NCBI GenBank assembly: GCA_023428695.1
Contig: JAEYWY010000015.1
Location: 1-64,000 of the forward strand
Source of the DNA: Bacteroidota bacterium
Lineage (GTDB): Bacteria > Bacteroidota > Bacteroidia > Cytophagales > Cyclobacteriaceae
Reading direction: 5' to 3'
Length of the DNA: 64,000 nt
Part shown: one piece after another, positions 28,463 through 36,767 of the stretch
Numbering within the stretch: position 1 is the stretch's first letter
Layout of the letters: each line of letters starts with the position of its first letter
Translations under genes and position numbers: made by a program
Notes under the pieces: model-generated
The model's database searches: none
Told to the model about the DNA's origin: nothing
The model's input: only the letters and a program-made list of their open reading frames with translations

Positions 28463-29404
28463 ATGTCCGGAAAGAAATTTGAAGGTTTGCCTGATTTTTT
28501 GGTAATCGGGGCGGGTAAATCGGGAACTACATCGATTGATAAGTACCTGAATCAACACCCCGGCATATTCGTACCCAGGAGTAAGGAGCCTAATTTCTTT
28601 GGATACGAAAATAAAACGGAGGCGGAGTTCGCCGGAAACCCGGATGACCTGGCTCACTTCCGAAGATCAGTCACAACCCTTGAGGCATACCTTGGCATAT
28701 TCGCCGATGCCCGGCCGGACCAGATAAAAGGTGAGACGTCAAACACATACATGTATCACCCCCAGGCTCCGGAACGGATCAAATACTACAATCCCGACAT
28801 AAAACTCATTGCCGTATTGCGTCAACCTGCAGCCAGGCTTTACTCGAGATTTATGCACCTGGCCCGCGAGAACCGCGCACCTTCGGAGAATTTTTCCGAT
28901 TGCCTCGACCGGAATTCTGTCTGGTGGAAACGGAACGACCTTATCAGTGAAGGTTTTTATTATCGAAACCTGAAACCATACTTCGATCTGTTTTCGCGTG
29001 AACAAATGCGGATCTATCTGTATGAGGATTTACAGCAGTCGCCACAAAAAGTAATGCAGGAAATCTATACGTTTCTTGGTGCCGACCCCACGTTTACACC
29101 CAATGTTTCTCTTCGGTATAATGAGTCGGGACTGATTAAAAATCGTCTCCTGAATCGAATCTATGGCCAGGGTGGATTACTCAGTCGTTCGATCCGCGCA
29201 ATACTGCCTGGCACCGTCGTTCAACGCCTCAGAAGCAATTTGTCCCTGAAGAAGAAAATCCTTGACCTCAGGGGTAAGAACCTCTACAAACCAAAAATAG
29301 ACACTGAACTGAAACGAACACTTACGAAGGACGTTTACGGGGAAGACATAAGGCAACTTCAAAATCTTATCGGTCGTGACCTGAGTCACTGGCTTAACGT
29401 GTAA
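28463..29404 (+). CDS. Sulfotransferase (PAPS-dependent)
   Basis: 313 aa. The 5'-phosphosulfate-binding loop is IGAGKSGTTS (residues 15-24). The 3'-phosphate-binding segment AVLRQPAARLYSRF has the Arg and Ser spacing of the sulfotransferase family. LKPYFDLFSREQMRIYLYEDL is also typical. It transfers sulfate from PAPS to a hydroxyl group, here presumably on a sugar of the polymer encoded by neighbouring genes. It is divergent from the flippase operon and 11 bases upstream of a hypothetical gene. No PAPS synthesis genes are in the window. Confidence 0.85.
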   Translation: MSGKKFEGLPDFLVIGAGKSGTTSIDKYLNQHPGIFVPRSKEPNFFGYENKTEAEFAGNPDDLAHFRRSVTTLEAYLGIFADARPDQIKGETSNTYMYHPQAPERIKYYNPDIKLIAVLRQPAARLYSRFMHLARENRAPSENFSDCLDRNSVWWKRNDLISEGFYYRNLKPYFDLFSREQMRIYLYEDLQQSPQKVMQEIYTFLGADPTFTPNVSLRYNESGLIKNRLLNRIYGQGGLLSRSIRAILPGTVVQRLRSNLSLKKKILDLRGKNLYKPKIDTELKRTLTKDVYGEDIRQLQNLIGRDLSHWLNV

Positions 29405-29415
29405 AACTTACGACA

Positions 29416-29961
29416 ATGAATAAGTTCAGATTGTATACCGCGACGGCGATTTTGATAGGAGTTTCAGGCTACCTCGCCTATCAGCTGTACTTCCCGGTAA
29501 TGGTTGCAAAGAGCATCACAGACGAAAGCACTTTCCTCGTGCCTGATAGAATTCAAAAGCGTATAAAGAAAATCCGGCAGCCGGTAAATGAGGGCGCGGA
29601 CGCTGTGGTCGAAACGATGCATCGCTCCGGTGTAACCATGGACCAGGTGTTGGAAGCTATTGATAACGCGCGCGAAGAGCAAGCTCTCGCCATGCTTGAT
29701 GAACTCAATTCACGCAAGGAAACGGACGCTGACGAACTTTTCTCGATCGCCAAAAAGCATTTCCCTGTTGAATTCGATGTTGAAGTATTTCGTGAGGCTT
29801 TCAAACAAAAGGTAAGTCCCGGTCTCATCAAAAAAGGGATCAAGTACGCGAACATATACAAGGAACGCGAAGAGATTGACGTGGAAACCGCTAAATCAAT
29901 CGCAAAACGTATTCTCATCCAAAAAGAAAGCGAGTTCAACCGTATCGTTCAAAAGAACTAA
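29416..29961 (+). CDS. Hypothetical membrane-anchored helical protein
   Basis: 181 aa. One transmembrane helix near the N-terminus (~7-26, ATAILIGVSGYLAYQLYF) is followed by a highly charged, mainly alpha-helical domain rich in Glu, Lys and Arg. I recognise no family. It starts 11 bases after the sulfotransferase gene and ends at a strong hairpin, so the two form a small operon. It may position the sulfotransferase or assembly enzymes at the membrane, but nothing in the sequence proves this. Confidence 0.75.
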   Translation: MNKFRLYTATAILIGVSGYLAYQLYFPVMVAKSITDESTFLVPDRIQKRIKKIRQPVNEGADAVVETMHRSGVTMDQVLEAIDNAREEQALAMLDELNSRKETDADELFSIAKKHFPVEFDVEVFREAFKQKVSPGLIKKGIKYANIYKEREEIDVETAKSIAKRILIQKESEFNRIVQKN

Positions 29962-29965
29962 AAAA

Positions 29966-29992
29966 AAATCCTGAGCACGGAGCCCAGGATTT
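29966..29992. terminator. Bidirectional hairpin terminator
   Basis: AAATCCTG (29966-29973) pairs perfectly with CAGGATTT (29985-29992) around an 11-nt loop. An A-run precedes it on the plus strand, which gives a T-run for minus-strand transcription. It separates the convergent genes ending at 29961 and 30017. Confidence 0.75.
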
Positions 29993-30016
29993 GTATTCAA
30001 ACGTTCTGAATTTCTC

Positions 30017-32233
30017 CTAGAGTTTTAAATCCTTCGTATTAAGGCGGTTCAGGATTGCTCCGCCGAACTTCTTACCTAATGACCGGAAGTAGCCGATGGA
30101 TTCTTTGTCGAGCTGTTTGATCGTAGTGTCCGCAGAGAAGACGGCATAAACCCTGTCGGAAAAAGTCACCAATTCCTTGGTATCTGAAAAATCGTTAAGT
30201 GACGCGCCTTCCATCAGGATATAATCAAAACTTTCTTTCAGTACTTCGATCAGGTTCTTAAAGTCGCGACCGCTGAGTATTTCTGCGGGTGATTCACTTC
30301 CCCCGCCGGCGTTACCGACTATAAAGATATTCTTATACTTGGTAGGGTTGATCAGCTCGTATGTGCTCTCGCCGTCGCCTTCGCCATCAACGGCCTCCTT
30401 CGCCTCTTTACCTGAACCGATGAGCAGATTCACGCGTCGTCCTTCCAGTACCTTGATCTCGCTGTTCGGCTTAACCAGCAACTGCGACAACGAATTGTTC
30501 TTGAAGTTCGTGTCGATAATCAGGACGCGCTTGTTGATAAGGCTTAGCACATAGGCCAGTGAAAAGATAAGGAATGTCTTACCATCCTTGCGTTTGGGAC
30601 TCGTAAACAGGAGCACTTTCGATCCCTGAGCGTTTTCAACTTCATGCCGGAACTTCCGGAGCATGGATTTATACATCTCCGTCTCTTCATTGTTCGTAGT
30701 CTGATTGAAATACGAACGGATGTTGAAATTCCTGCTGTCGATTTTGTTAAGCATTCCGGCTAACGGAAGCCCAACAATACGTTTAAATTTCTCCGGCGTT
30801 TTGATCGAAACATCAATAAGTTCGAGACCGATAATCGCAAAGAGACAAATCGCAAAGCTGCTGAATCCTGCGGCACCGATAACCAGATAACGCTTCGATG
30901 ATTCCGGATATGGCGGCGGAGCTGCTGCAATCACCTTGCGGAGCGTCGTTGAGGAGATCATGCGATTTTGCGCCTCGTTGTACTTGTTCACAGCCTCAAG
31001 GTATTCCTGCTGCGCCAACTCAACTTCCTTCTGAATTGCTTCGAGGGCGGCCTCCTTGGAAGCGAATCCCGAAGCAGCATATCTGAGACTGCCAATCTTG
31101 TCTTCAATTCCAACAAGATTAGTGCGCTCGACTCTGAGGTCGATTTCAGCATCCTTCAGGCGTGACTGCAACTCCGGAAGACGCGAAGCATCAGCGCTTG
31201 GTGTAGCCTGGGTGTTGCGTTCCATCTGGAGGCGAAGCTGTTCTCTCAGGGAGGCCAGCGAATCGGCAAGCGCCCGGTTAGACGAACCACTGGTGATGTA
31301 ACGTTCGTTCATGCGTGTAATCCTGTCACGCAGTTCGATGATCTTTTGATTATTGACCGTCTGCTGGCCACCAGTTCCTATGCTCCTTATATCATCATTA
31401 AGGCGCTGGATCGTCAGCTCAAGTTTCTGAACTCTGCTGCGTGCATCGGAACGCAAGCGTTCAAGTTCCTGTAACTGGGCAAGCTTGGCTTCGCTTTCAC
31501 GGTTTATATCAAAAAGCCCGTTGCTTGACTTGAATACCTTTTGTGTTTCAGTCTTTTCATCGTAAGCAGCCTTCTTCTGATCCATGAGGGCCTTCAGAAA
31601 CTCAACAGACTGTCCGGTGCGTTCAGATTTCAGTGAGTTGTAATATTTGATAAACTCATCCACGTATGCGTTCGCACCAAGTGCCGACACGTTTGGATCG
31701 TCAGAAACAAATTCGACGATGACATTGTCGGTATTTTGTACGCGTGAGATGTTGATTGACTCAAGGACGTGCGGGTAGCTGTATCGGTAGGCTGTCAAAA
31801 ACTTGCGAACCAGGTTATAATGCTCGTCGGAGGTGGACAGCGGCGAGAAATTCGCGACTTTTTCTTTCAGGAATTTAACTACTGTTTCCGTTTCCTCGGG
31901 AGTTGGATAAAAGTTCTGAGGTTTGCGGAATGGTGTTTCAGATTCGAGGTCATGGAGCAGGAGCCGGAACGCCACGAGGTTCATCGGGATGGCCGTCCTC
32001 ATCGTGCTGAGTAGGTTATTAAACTTCACATCCGCATCCCGGATGTTAAACTTTTCATCAGTGATTGAGACAACGTCATTTTGAGTAAAGCCAGTTGCGA
32101 TTTGGCTCGAAGAGCGATACATGTCAACGGTGTCCATTGTAAAAATGAAGGCAGCAACGGCCGCCACCAATGGAATGGAGATCAATATCCATTTCTTTCG
32201 CCACAATACTTTTGCGAGCAATAACAAATCCAT
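30017..32233 (-). CDS. Wzc/GumC-like polysaccharide chain-length protein with degenerate kinase domain
   Basis: 738 aa. Transmembrane helix 1 is at ~15-33. A Wzz-type periplasmic domain with long coiled coils (~205-430) follows, with helix 2 at ~447-468. The C-terminal cytoplasmic domain resembles BY-kinases, with a Walker A-like SPKRKDGKTF and Walker A' VLIIDTNF. The Walker B-type motif is YILMEGAS, where an Asp-containing LIDTPP would be expected. The C-terminus (NRLNTKDLKL) has no tyrosine cluster, so regulated autophosphorylation is doubtful. The protein probably controls chain length and couples polymerisation to export. It is transcribed alone, divergent from the SGNH/carbamoyltransferase operon. 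Confidence 0.8.
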   Translation of the reverse strand: MDLLLLAKVLWRKKWILISIPLVAAVAAFIFTMDTVDMYRSSSQIATGFTQNDVVSITDEKFNIRDADVKFNNLLSTMRTAIPMNLVAFRLLLHDLESETPFRKPQNFYPTPEETETVVKFLKEKVANFSPLSTSDEHYNLVRKFLTAYRYSYPHVLESINISRVQNTDNVIVEFVSDDPNVSALGANAYVDEFIKYYNSLKSERTGQSVEFLKALMDQKKAAYDEKTETQKVFKSSNGLFDINRESEAKLAQLQELERLRSDARSRVQKLELTIQRLNDDIRSIGTGGQQTVNNQKIIELRDRITRMNERYITSGSSNRALADSLASLREQLRLQMERNTQATPSADASRLPELQSRLKDAEIDLRVERTNLVGIEDKIGSLRYAASGFASKEAALEAIQKEVELAQQEYLEAVNKYNEAQNRMISSTTLRKVIAAAPPPYPESSKRYLVIGAAGFSSFAICLFAIIGLELIDVSIKTPEKFKRIVGLPLAGMLNKIDSRNFNIRSYFNQTTNNEETEMYKSMLRKFRHEVENAQGSKVLLFTSPKRKDGKTFLIFSLAYVLSLINKRVLIIDTNFKNNSLSQLLVKPNSEIKVLEGRRVNLLIGSGKEAKEAVDGEGDGESTYELINPTKYKNIFIVGNAGGGSESPAEILSGRDFKNLIEVLKESFDYILMEGASLNDFSDTKELVTFSDRVYAVFSADTTIKQLDKESIGYFRSLGKKFGGAILNRLNTKDLKL

Positions 32234-32407
32234 TGTAAAAATTTATTTAACCTCTAAAATTAAGTATTTTTTGCCTTTATTACCGTACGGTTGCGGAAAT
32301 GCCAGAAAAACTGTTGTAAGACTCCGTACAAAATCCCGAAATTCTACCCACTTCTTTAAACGAAATCCCATGTTCCTGTTATAAAATCTAAAGCCAACGA
32401 TAGTTAC

Positions 32408-33427
32408 GTGCTCAAACTGATCAACGACAACCGGAAAATCATCCTCTTCAATCTCGCGACTTTCGTAATCCTGGCGCTTATCGTCGAAGGCCTTATCTAT
32501 GTCGGCCTCCGAAATCCGTCAATCATACCAGACGCGATTTTGCCGGTATTCCGGCGTTATTATCAGTACAGCGACCGTCAGATCATTCAGGTGTCGTCCT
32601 GCGGCAGATATGACCGTGAGTTGTTTTACATGCTCAAGCCCGGCACCTGCGTTTTCGAAAACAGGGAATTCCGCGTCACCAACGAAATCAACAGCCTTGG
32701 TCTGCGCGATGACGAATCATCACTGGAATCCCCTGAAGTCATTTTCCTGGGCGATTCCTATACCCTGGGTTGGGGGGTTCCCGGTGACGACGCATTCCCC
32801 AGCGTGATCGAGACCCGGATCGGACGCAAAGTCCTCAACGCCGGAATGTCATCCTTTGGCACCGCCCGCGAGATGATCCTCCTCGACCGACTCCCAACTG
32901 ATAAGACGGAAATCCTCGTCATTCAGTTTCATCCCAATGACCACGAAGAGAACGAGAAGTTCATCGCAAACGGTTATTCTCTGCCAATCAGGACCGAATT
33001 CTCGTACGACAGCCTGGCCTCAGCTATTCAACGCCGCCAGCGGTACTTTTTGTTCAAGCACCTGTACGGTATTTCAAAAAACCTTGGGCAACAGCTTTTT
33101 GCCGGTGTTCGGGGCCAAAAAGGTGCGGCAACCGTGGCCGAAGAGGCAGAACTGTTCCTGAAAATCCTGTCAGGTCGGCGCGACAAGCTCGAAAACAAGC
33201 AGATTTTTGCGTTTAAGACCAACGATTTTGATAAGTTGGAGGATAAATTCGCCGACGCTGTCGATTCCCTGGCGCGCAAAAATGAGTATGAATGGCTAAA
33301 TATTACAACTGTCAGAATAAACAATGTGCTTGATGAAGACGATTACTTCACTTTGGATGATCACATCAATTCGTCCGGGCACCGGAAGATAGCCGATATC
33401 ATTCATAACAAACTTGTAAATCCTTAA
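32408..33427 (+). CDS. Membrane-anchored SGNH hydrolase family protein
   Basis: 339 aa with a GTG start. A signal-anchor helix at ~10-30 is followed by an extracytoplasmic SGNH domain: FLGDSYTLGWGV with nucleophile Ser117, an Asn block QFHPNDHEEN, and LDDHINSSGH with Asp317/His319 near the end. Enzymes of this type O-acetylate or deacetylate exopolysaccharides. It is followed after 21 bases by the carbamoyltransferase gene and leads the plus-strand part of the locus. The other SGNH protein at 17619 shares the layout but has low similarity by eye. Confidence 0.75.
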   Translation: MLKLINDNRKIILFNLATFVILALIVEGLIYVGLRNPSIIPDAILPVFRRYYQYSDRQIIQVSSCGRYDRELFYMLKPGTCVFENREFRVTNEINSLGLRDDESSLESPEVIFLGDSYTLGWGVPGDDAFPSVIETRIGRKVLNAGMSSFGTAREMILLDRLPTDKTEILVIQFHPNDHEENEKFIANGYSLPIRTEFSYDSLASAIQRRQRYFLFKHLYGISKNLGQQLFAGVRGQKGAATVAEEAELFLKILSGRRDKLENKQIFAFKTNDFDKLEDKFADAVDSLARKNEYEWLNITTVRINNVLDEDDYFTLDDHINSSGHRKIADIIHNKLVNP

Positions 33428-33448
33428 CCAGTCTATAGCCTCTTCAGT

Positions 33449-35311
33449 ATGAAAATTTTAGGTATTTCCGCGTTTTATCACGATTCAGCCGCCGCCATAA
33501 TTGAAGATGGCGAGATAATCGCCGCGGCTCAGGAAGAACGATTTACGCGTAAAAAACACGATCCCGGTTTCCCCTCAAATGCAGTGCGTTTTTGCCTGGA
33601 ATACGGGGGCGTCTCTATTGATCAACTCGATGCAATTGCATTCTATGATAAACCGCTGCTGAAGTTCGAACGTCTGCTCGAAACGTACTATGCCTTCGTC
33701 CCAAAAGGCCTTCCCAGCTTCATTACCGCGATTCCCGTGTGGCTCAAGGAAAAAATGTTCCTGAAGCGTTTAATCTACGACGAGCTTGGGAAAATCGAAC
33801 CATTTGACAAACGAAAACTAAAGCTGTTGTTCCCGGAACATCACTTGTCGCACGCAGCCAGCGCGTACTACTCCTCCCCTTTTGACGACGCCGCCATTCT
33901 CACCATCGATGGCGTTGGTGAATGGGCAACGGCATCGATATGTCACGGCCAGGGAAACAATATCAAAATCCTGAAAGAATTGAAGTTCCCGCATTCATTG
34001 GGACTGCTTTACAGTGCCTTCACATACTTCCTCGGATTCAAGGTCAATTCCGGTGAATACAAGCTGATGGGACTGGCGCCGTATGGTGTGCCGGATAGCC
34101 AGCAGGTTAGCGACTACATCAAAATCATCAAAGAAAATCTGATTCAAATCAAGAACGACGGATCGCTCTGGCTAAACCAAAAGTACTTCAATTACGCAAC
34201 GGGTCTCCGGATGGTTCATGAGGATAAGTGGGAAAAGCTTTTCGGATTCAAATACCGGAGGCCGGAGTCAGAACTCGAGAGTCATCATTGTAATCTTGGT
34301 CTTGCCATCCAGTACATTACAGAGGAAGTGGTGACCAGGATGGGCGAGGAAGCCAAACGCCTTACGGGATCGGCAAACTTGTGTATGGCCGGCGGTGTGG
34401 CTCTTAACTGCGTCGCCAACGGCAAGTTGTACAACACGGGAATTTTCAAAAACGTCTTCATCCAGCCGGCGGCAGGTGACGCAGGCGGAGCACTGGGTGC
34501 GGCACAGGCTGCGTATCATATCTACTTTGGAAAGGAACGCATTACGCCGAAAGGTCTCGACGGAATGAAGGGTTCATACCTCGGGCCGGAGTTCTCCGAC
34601 CTCGATACGGAACTTGTTATCAGGAAATACAACGCATCCGCCCTGCACTTTGACGACAGTGCTGCGCTGTGCCAGTACGTGGCACAGAAATTAGCAGAGG
34701 AAAACGTGATCGGATGGATGAACGGAAGGATGGAATTCGGACCGCGCGCCCTCGGAGGCAGAAGTATTCTTGGCGACCCGCGAAGCGAAGAGATGCAGAA
34801 AAAACTGAACGTCAAGATAAAATATCGTGAATCATTCAGACCGTTTGCGCCTTCTGTGCTCGCTGAAGATTGCAAGGAGTATTTCGAACACGATTCGATT
34901 TCGCCGTACATGCTGATGGTGCAGCCGGTGAAGAAAGAACGCAGAAAACAATTGCCGGAGGGTTTCAACAGTCTTTCCATCAAGGAAAAGTTGTATTATC
35001 TGCGTTCCGATATGCCGGCGATTACGCACATTGATTTTTCCGCGCGGATCCAGACGGTGCACAAGGAAACGAACCCGCGCTATTATCAACTGATTGAAGA
35101 GTTCAAAAAACTGACCGGCTACGGCGTCATCGTAAACACCAGCTTCAATGTTCGCGGCGAGCCGATTATTTGTACGCCGGAGGATGCATATCGCTGTTTC
35201 ATGCGGACAGAAATGGATTTTCTTGTGATCGGAAACTATGTCTTTGACAAAAAGACGCAGCCGGAATGGAAGGAAAAAGACAATTGGAAGGAAGAATTCA
35301 CGCTGGATTAA
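33449..35311 (+). CDS. O-carbamoyltransferase, NodU/SxtI/TobZ family
   Basis: 620 aa, the usual family length. The N-terminal Kae1-like domain starts ILGISAFYHDSAAAIIEDG and holds the metal/nucleotide-binding HHLSHAASAYY (His131, His135) and ILTIDGVGEW. The C-terminal domain has GRMEFGPRALGGRSILGDPR and NTSFNVRGEPI. The reaction transfers a carbamoyl group from carbamoyl phosphate, via carbamoyl-AMP, to a hydroxyl group. In this locus the acceptor is probably a sugar of the polymer or of a lipid-linked precursor. It is followed by SxtK-like and SxtJ-like membrane proteins, a layout that recalls the saxitoxin cluster and other carbamoyltransferase loci. Confidence 0.9.
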   Translation: MKILGISAFYHDSAAAIIEDGEIIAAAQEERFTRKKHDPGFPSNAVRFCLEYGGVSIDQLDAIAFYDKPLLKFERLLETYYAFVPKGLPSFITAIPVWLKEKMFLKRLIYDELGKIEPFDKRKLKLLFPEHHLSHAASAYYSSPFDDAAILTIDGVGEWATASICHGQGNNIKILKELKFPHSLGLLYSAFTYFLGFKVNSGEYKLMGLAPYGVPDSQQVSDYIKIIKENLIQIKNDGSLWLNQKYFNYATGLRMVHEDKWEKLFGFKYRRPESELESHHCNLGLAIQYITEEVVTRMGEEAKRLTGSANLCMAGGVALNCVANGKLYNTGIFKNVFIQPAAGDAGGALGAAQAAYHIYFGKERITPKGLDGMKGSYLGPEFSDLDTELVIRKYNASALHFDDSAALCQYVAQKLAEENVIGWMNGRMEFGPRALGGRSILGDPRSEEMQKKLNVKIKYRESFRPFAPSVLAEDCKEYFEHDSISPYMLMVQPVKKERRKQLPEGFNSLSIKEKLYYLRSDMPAITHIDFSARIQTVHKETNPRYYQLIEEFKKLTGYGVIVNTSFNVRGEPIICTPEDAYRCFMRTEMDFLVIGNYVFDKKTQPEWKEKDNWKEEFTLD

Positions 35312-35350
35312 CAATATTGTAGTAACTTTAGAGACCAAAATATTGCTGCT

Positions 35351-35500
35351 ATGGATTTTATCAGAGATCTTTTTGCATTCATGAGGGAAAGAAAGAAATG
35401 GTGGCTGACACCGATCATTCTCCTGCTGATATTCCTCGGAGTGCTAATCGTTATTGGTGGTGGATCAGCAGTTGCGCCATTTATTTATACACTTTTCTAA
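35351..35500 (+). CDS. 49-aa SxtK/DUF5989-like membrane peptide
   Basis: The protein starts MDFIRDLFAFMRERKKWWL, has one transmembrane helix (TPIILLLIFLGVLIVIGGGS) and ends APFIYTLF. This pattern, a short amphipathic start, an RERKKWW anchor and a glycine-rich helix end, fits DUF5989, which to my knowledge includes SxtK of the saxitoxin cluster. It sits between the carbamoyltransferase (40 bases) and the SxtJ-like gene (13 bases). Function is unknown. The three genes probably form a membrane complex that holds the carbamoyltransferase near its acceptor. Confidence 0.85.
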   Translation: MDFIRDLFAFMRERKKWWLTPIILLLIFLGVLIVIGGGSAVAPFIYTLF

Positions 35501-35513
35501 TCGGCTTTAACTC

Positions 35514-35891
35514 GTGCAAAATCAGGATCGCTACAAGACAATACTTGTGATTGTCGTCGGATTTACTGCGATCGGATGGATCATCCGTTCGCGTTGGGGA
35601 GTCGAGACGTACCTTGACAAGATTGCCCTCGGTCTCGGGCTTCTTTCCATTTTCATTCCCGCTGCTGCAAAGGCTATTGAATGGGCATGGCTGAAATTCG
35701 CTTTTGCATTGGGATGGATCAATTCGCGGATACTTTTGAGTATCGTGTACTTTATATTCCTGCTTCCAATCGCATGGCTTTCGAGACTGTTCACCAAAGA
35801 TCCGCTGCGATTGAAAGCAAAAAGCGCCGAAAGTCTGTACAACACGCGCGATCATGTGTATAAACGCGAGGACCTTGAGAATATCTGGTAG
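35514..35891 (+). CDS. SxtJ-like membrane protein
   Basis: 125 aa with a GTG start. Hydrophobic segments are at ~10-26, ~38-55 and ~70-92, followed by a charged tail (RLKAKSAESLYNTRDHVYKREDL) and a final W. The size, the RDHVYKREDLENIW end and its place after a carbamoyltransferase and a DUF5989-like gene match the SxtJ family. Function is unknown; it is probably a partner of the carbamoyltransferase. The UbiA gene starts 3 bases downstream. Confidence 0.8.
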   Translation: MQNQDRYKTILVIVVGFTAIGWIIRSRWGVETYLDKIALGLGLLSIFIPAAAKAIEWAWLKFAFALGWINSRILLSIVYFIFLLPIAWLSRLFTKDPLRLKAKSAESLYNTRDHVYKREDLENIW

Positions 35892-35894
35892 GAA

Positions 35895-36767
35895 ATGAAG
35901 GCGATTGTCCGGCTGTTGCGCCCCAAGCAATGGGTTAAGAACTTATTTCTATTTGTCCCAACCTTTTTTGCGGGAAACCTTTTCCATGCTGATCATCTTG
36001 TACGGTTGCTGGCTGGCGCCGCTGCATTCAGCCTTGTAGCTTCGGGAATCTACATTATTAACGATTACAAGGACCGTCATGCTGACCGCCTGCATCCGCG
36101 TAAGCGACTGAGGCCAATCGCCTCTGGTGAGGTGAGTGAAAATACGGCCAAATTCCTAATGGTACTGCTCCCCGCAGCCGGGCTTGCATGGAGCGCTTTT
36201 ATAGAATTGAATTTCTTCTACCTATTGTCAGCTTACGTCGTACTTAACCTTGGCTACTCCATGGGGCTAAAGAATGTTGCGATACTCGACTTATTCATCG
36301 TAGCGTTCGGATTCCTGCTGCGCATTTACAGCGGCGGTGTTATCGTCGACGTGCCGATAACGGACTGGCTGGCGGTTATGATCCTGCTGCTCGCACTATT
36401 CCTCGTAATTGCCAAACGGAGAGACGACCTGATCATAAGTACCGAAACAGGAAACCAGGTTGTGCGTAAAGCTTCGCGCTCTTATAACCTGGAGTTTATC
36501 AACTCATGCCTCACGCTGCTTTCCGCTGTGATTATCGTTGCCTACATCATGTATACCGTGTCAACCGAAGTGGTTGAGCGTTTTCAGAGTTCACATCTCT
36601 TTATGACGACGATCTTCGTTATCGCGGGCATCATGCGCTATCTTCAAATTACATTCGTCGAACAGGATAGTGGGAATCCTACCAGCATTCTCTACAAGGA
36701 TAAATTCATTCTTGTAACGATCTTCGGGTGGATTGTCAGTTTTTACATCATCATTTACGCAGTGTGA
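35895..36767 (+). CDS. UbiA-family decaprenyl-phosphate phosphoribosyltransferase-like protein
   Basis: 290 aa with about eight transmembrane helices. The N-terminal RLLRPKQWVKNLFLFVP and the first Asp-rich motif INDYKDRHADRLHPRKRLRPIASG (NDxxD) are characteristic of DPPR synthase, the UbiA branch that joins phosphoribosyl pyrophosphate to polyprenyl phosphate. The product, polyprenyl-phosphoryl-5-phosphoribose, would be dephosphorylated by the next gene and then epimerised by a DprE1/DprE2 pair. A DprE2-like gene lies at 18725. The stop overlaps the phosphatase start as GTGA. A polyprenyl-phosphate pentofuranose donor for the glycan is therefore likely. Confidence 0.8.
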   Translation: MKAIVRLLRPKQWVKNLFLFVPTFFAGNLFHADHLVRLLAGAAAFSLVASGIYIINDYKDRHADRLHPRKRLRPIASGEVSENTAKFLMVLLPAAGLAWSAFIELNFFYLLSAYVVLNLGYSMGLKNVAILDLFIVAFGFLLRIYSGGVIVDVPITDWLAVMILLLALFLVIAKRRDDLIISTETGNQVVRKASRSYNLEFINSCLTLLSAVIIVAYIMYTVSTEVVERFQSSHLFMTTIFVIAGIMRYLQITFVEQDSGNPTSILYKDKFILVTIFGWIVSFYIIIYAV

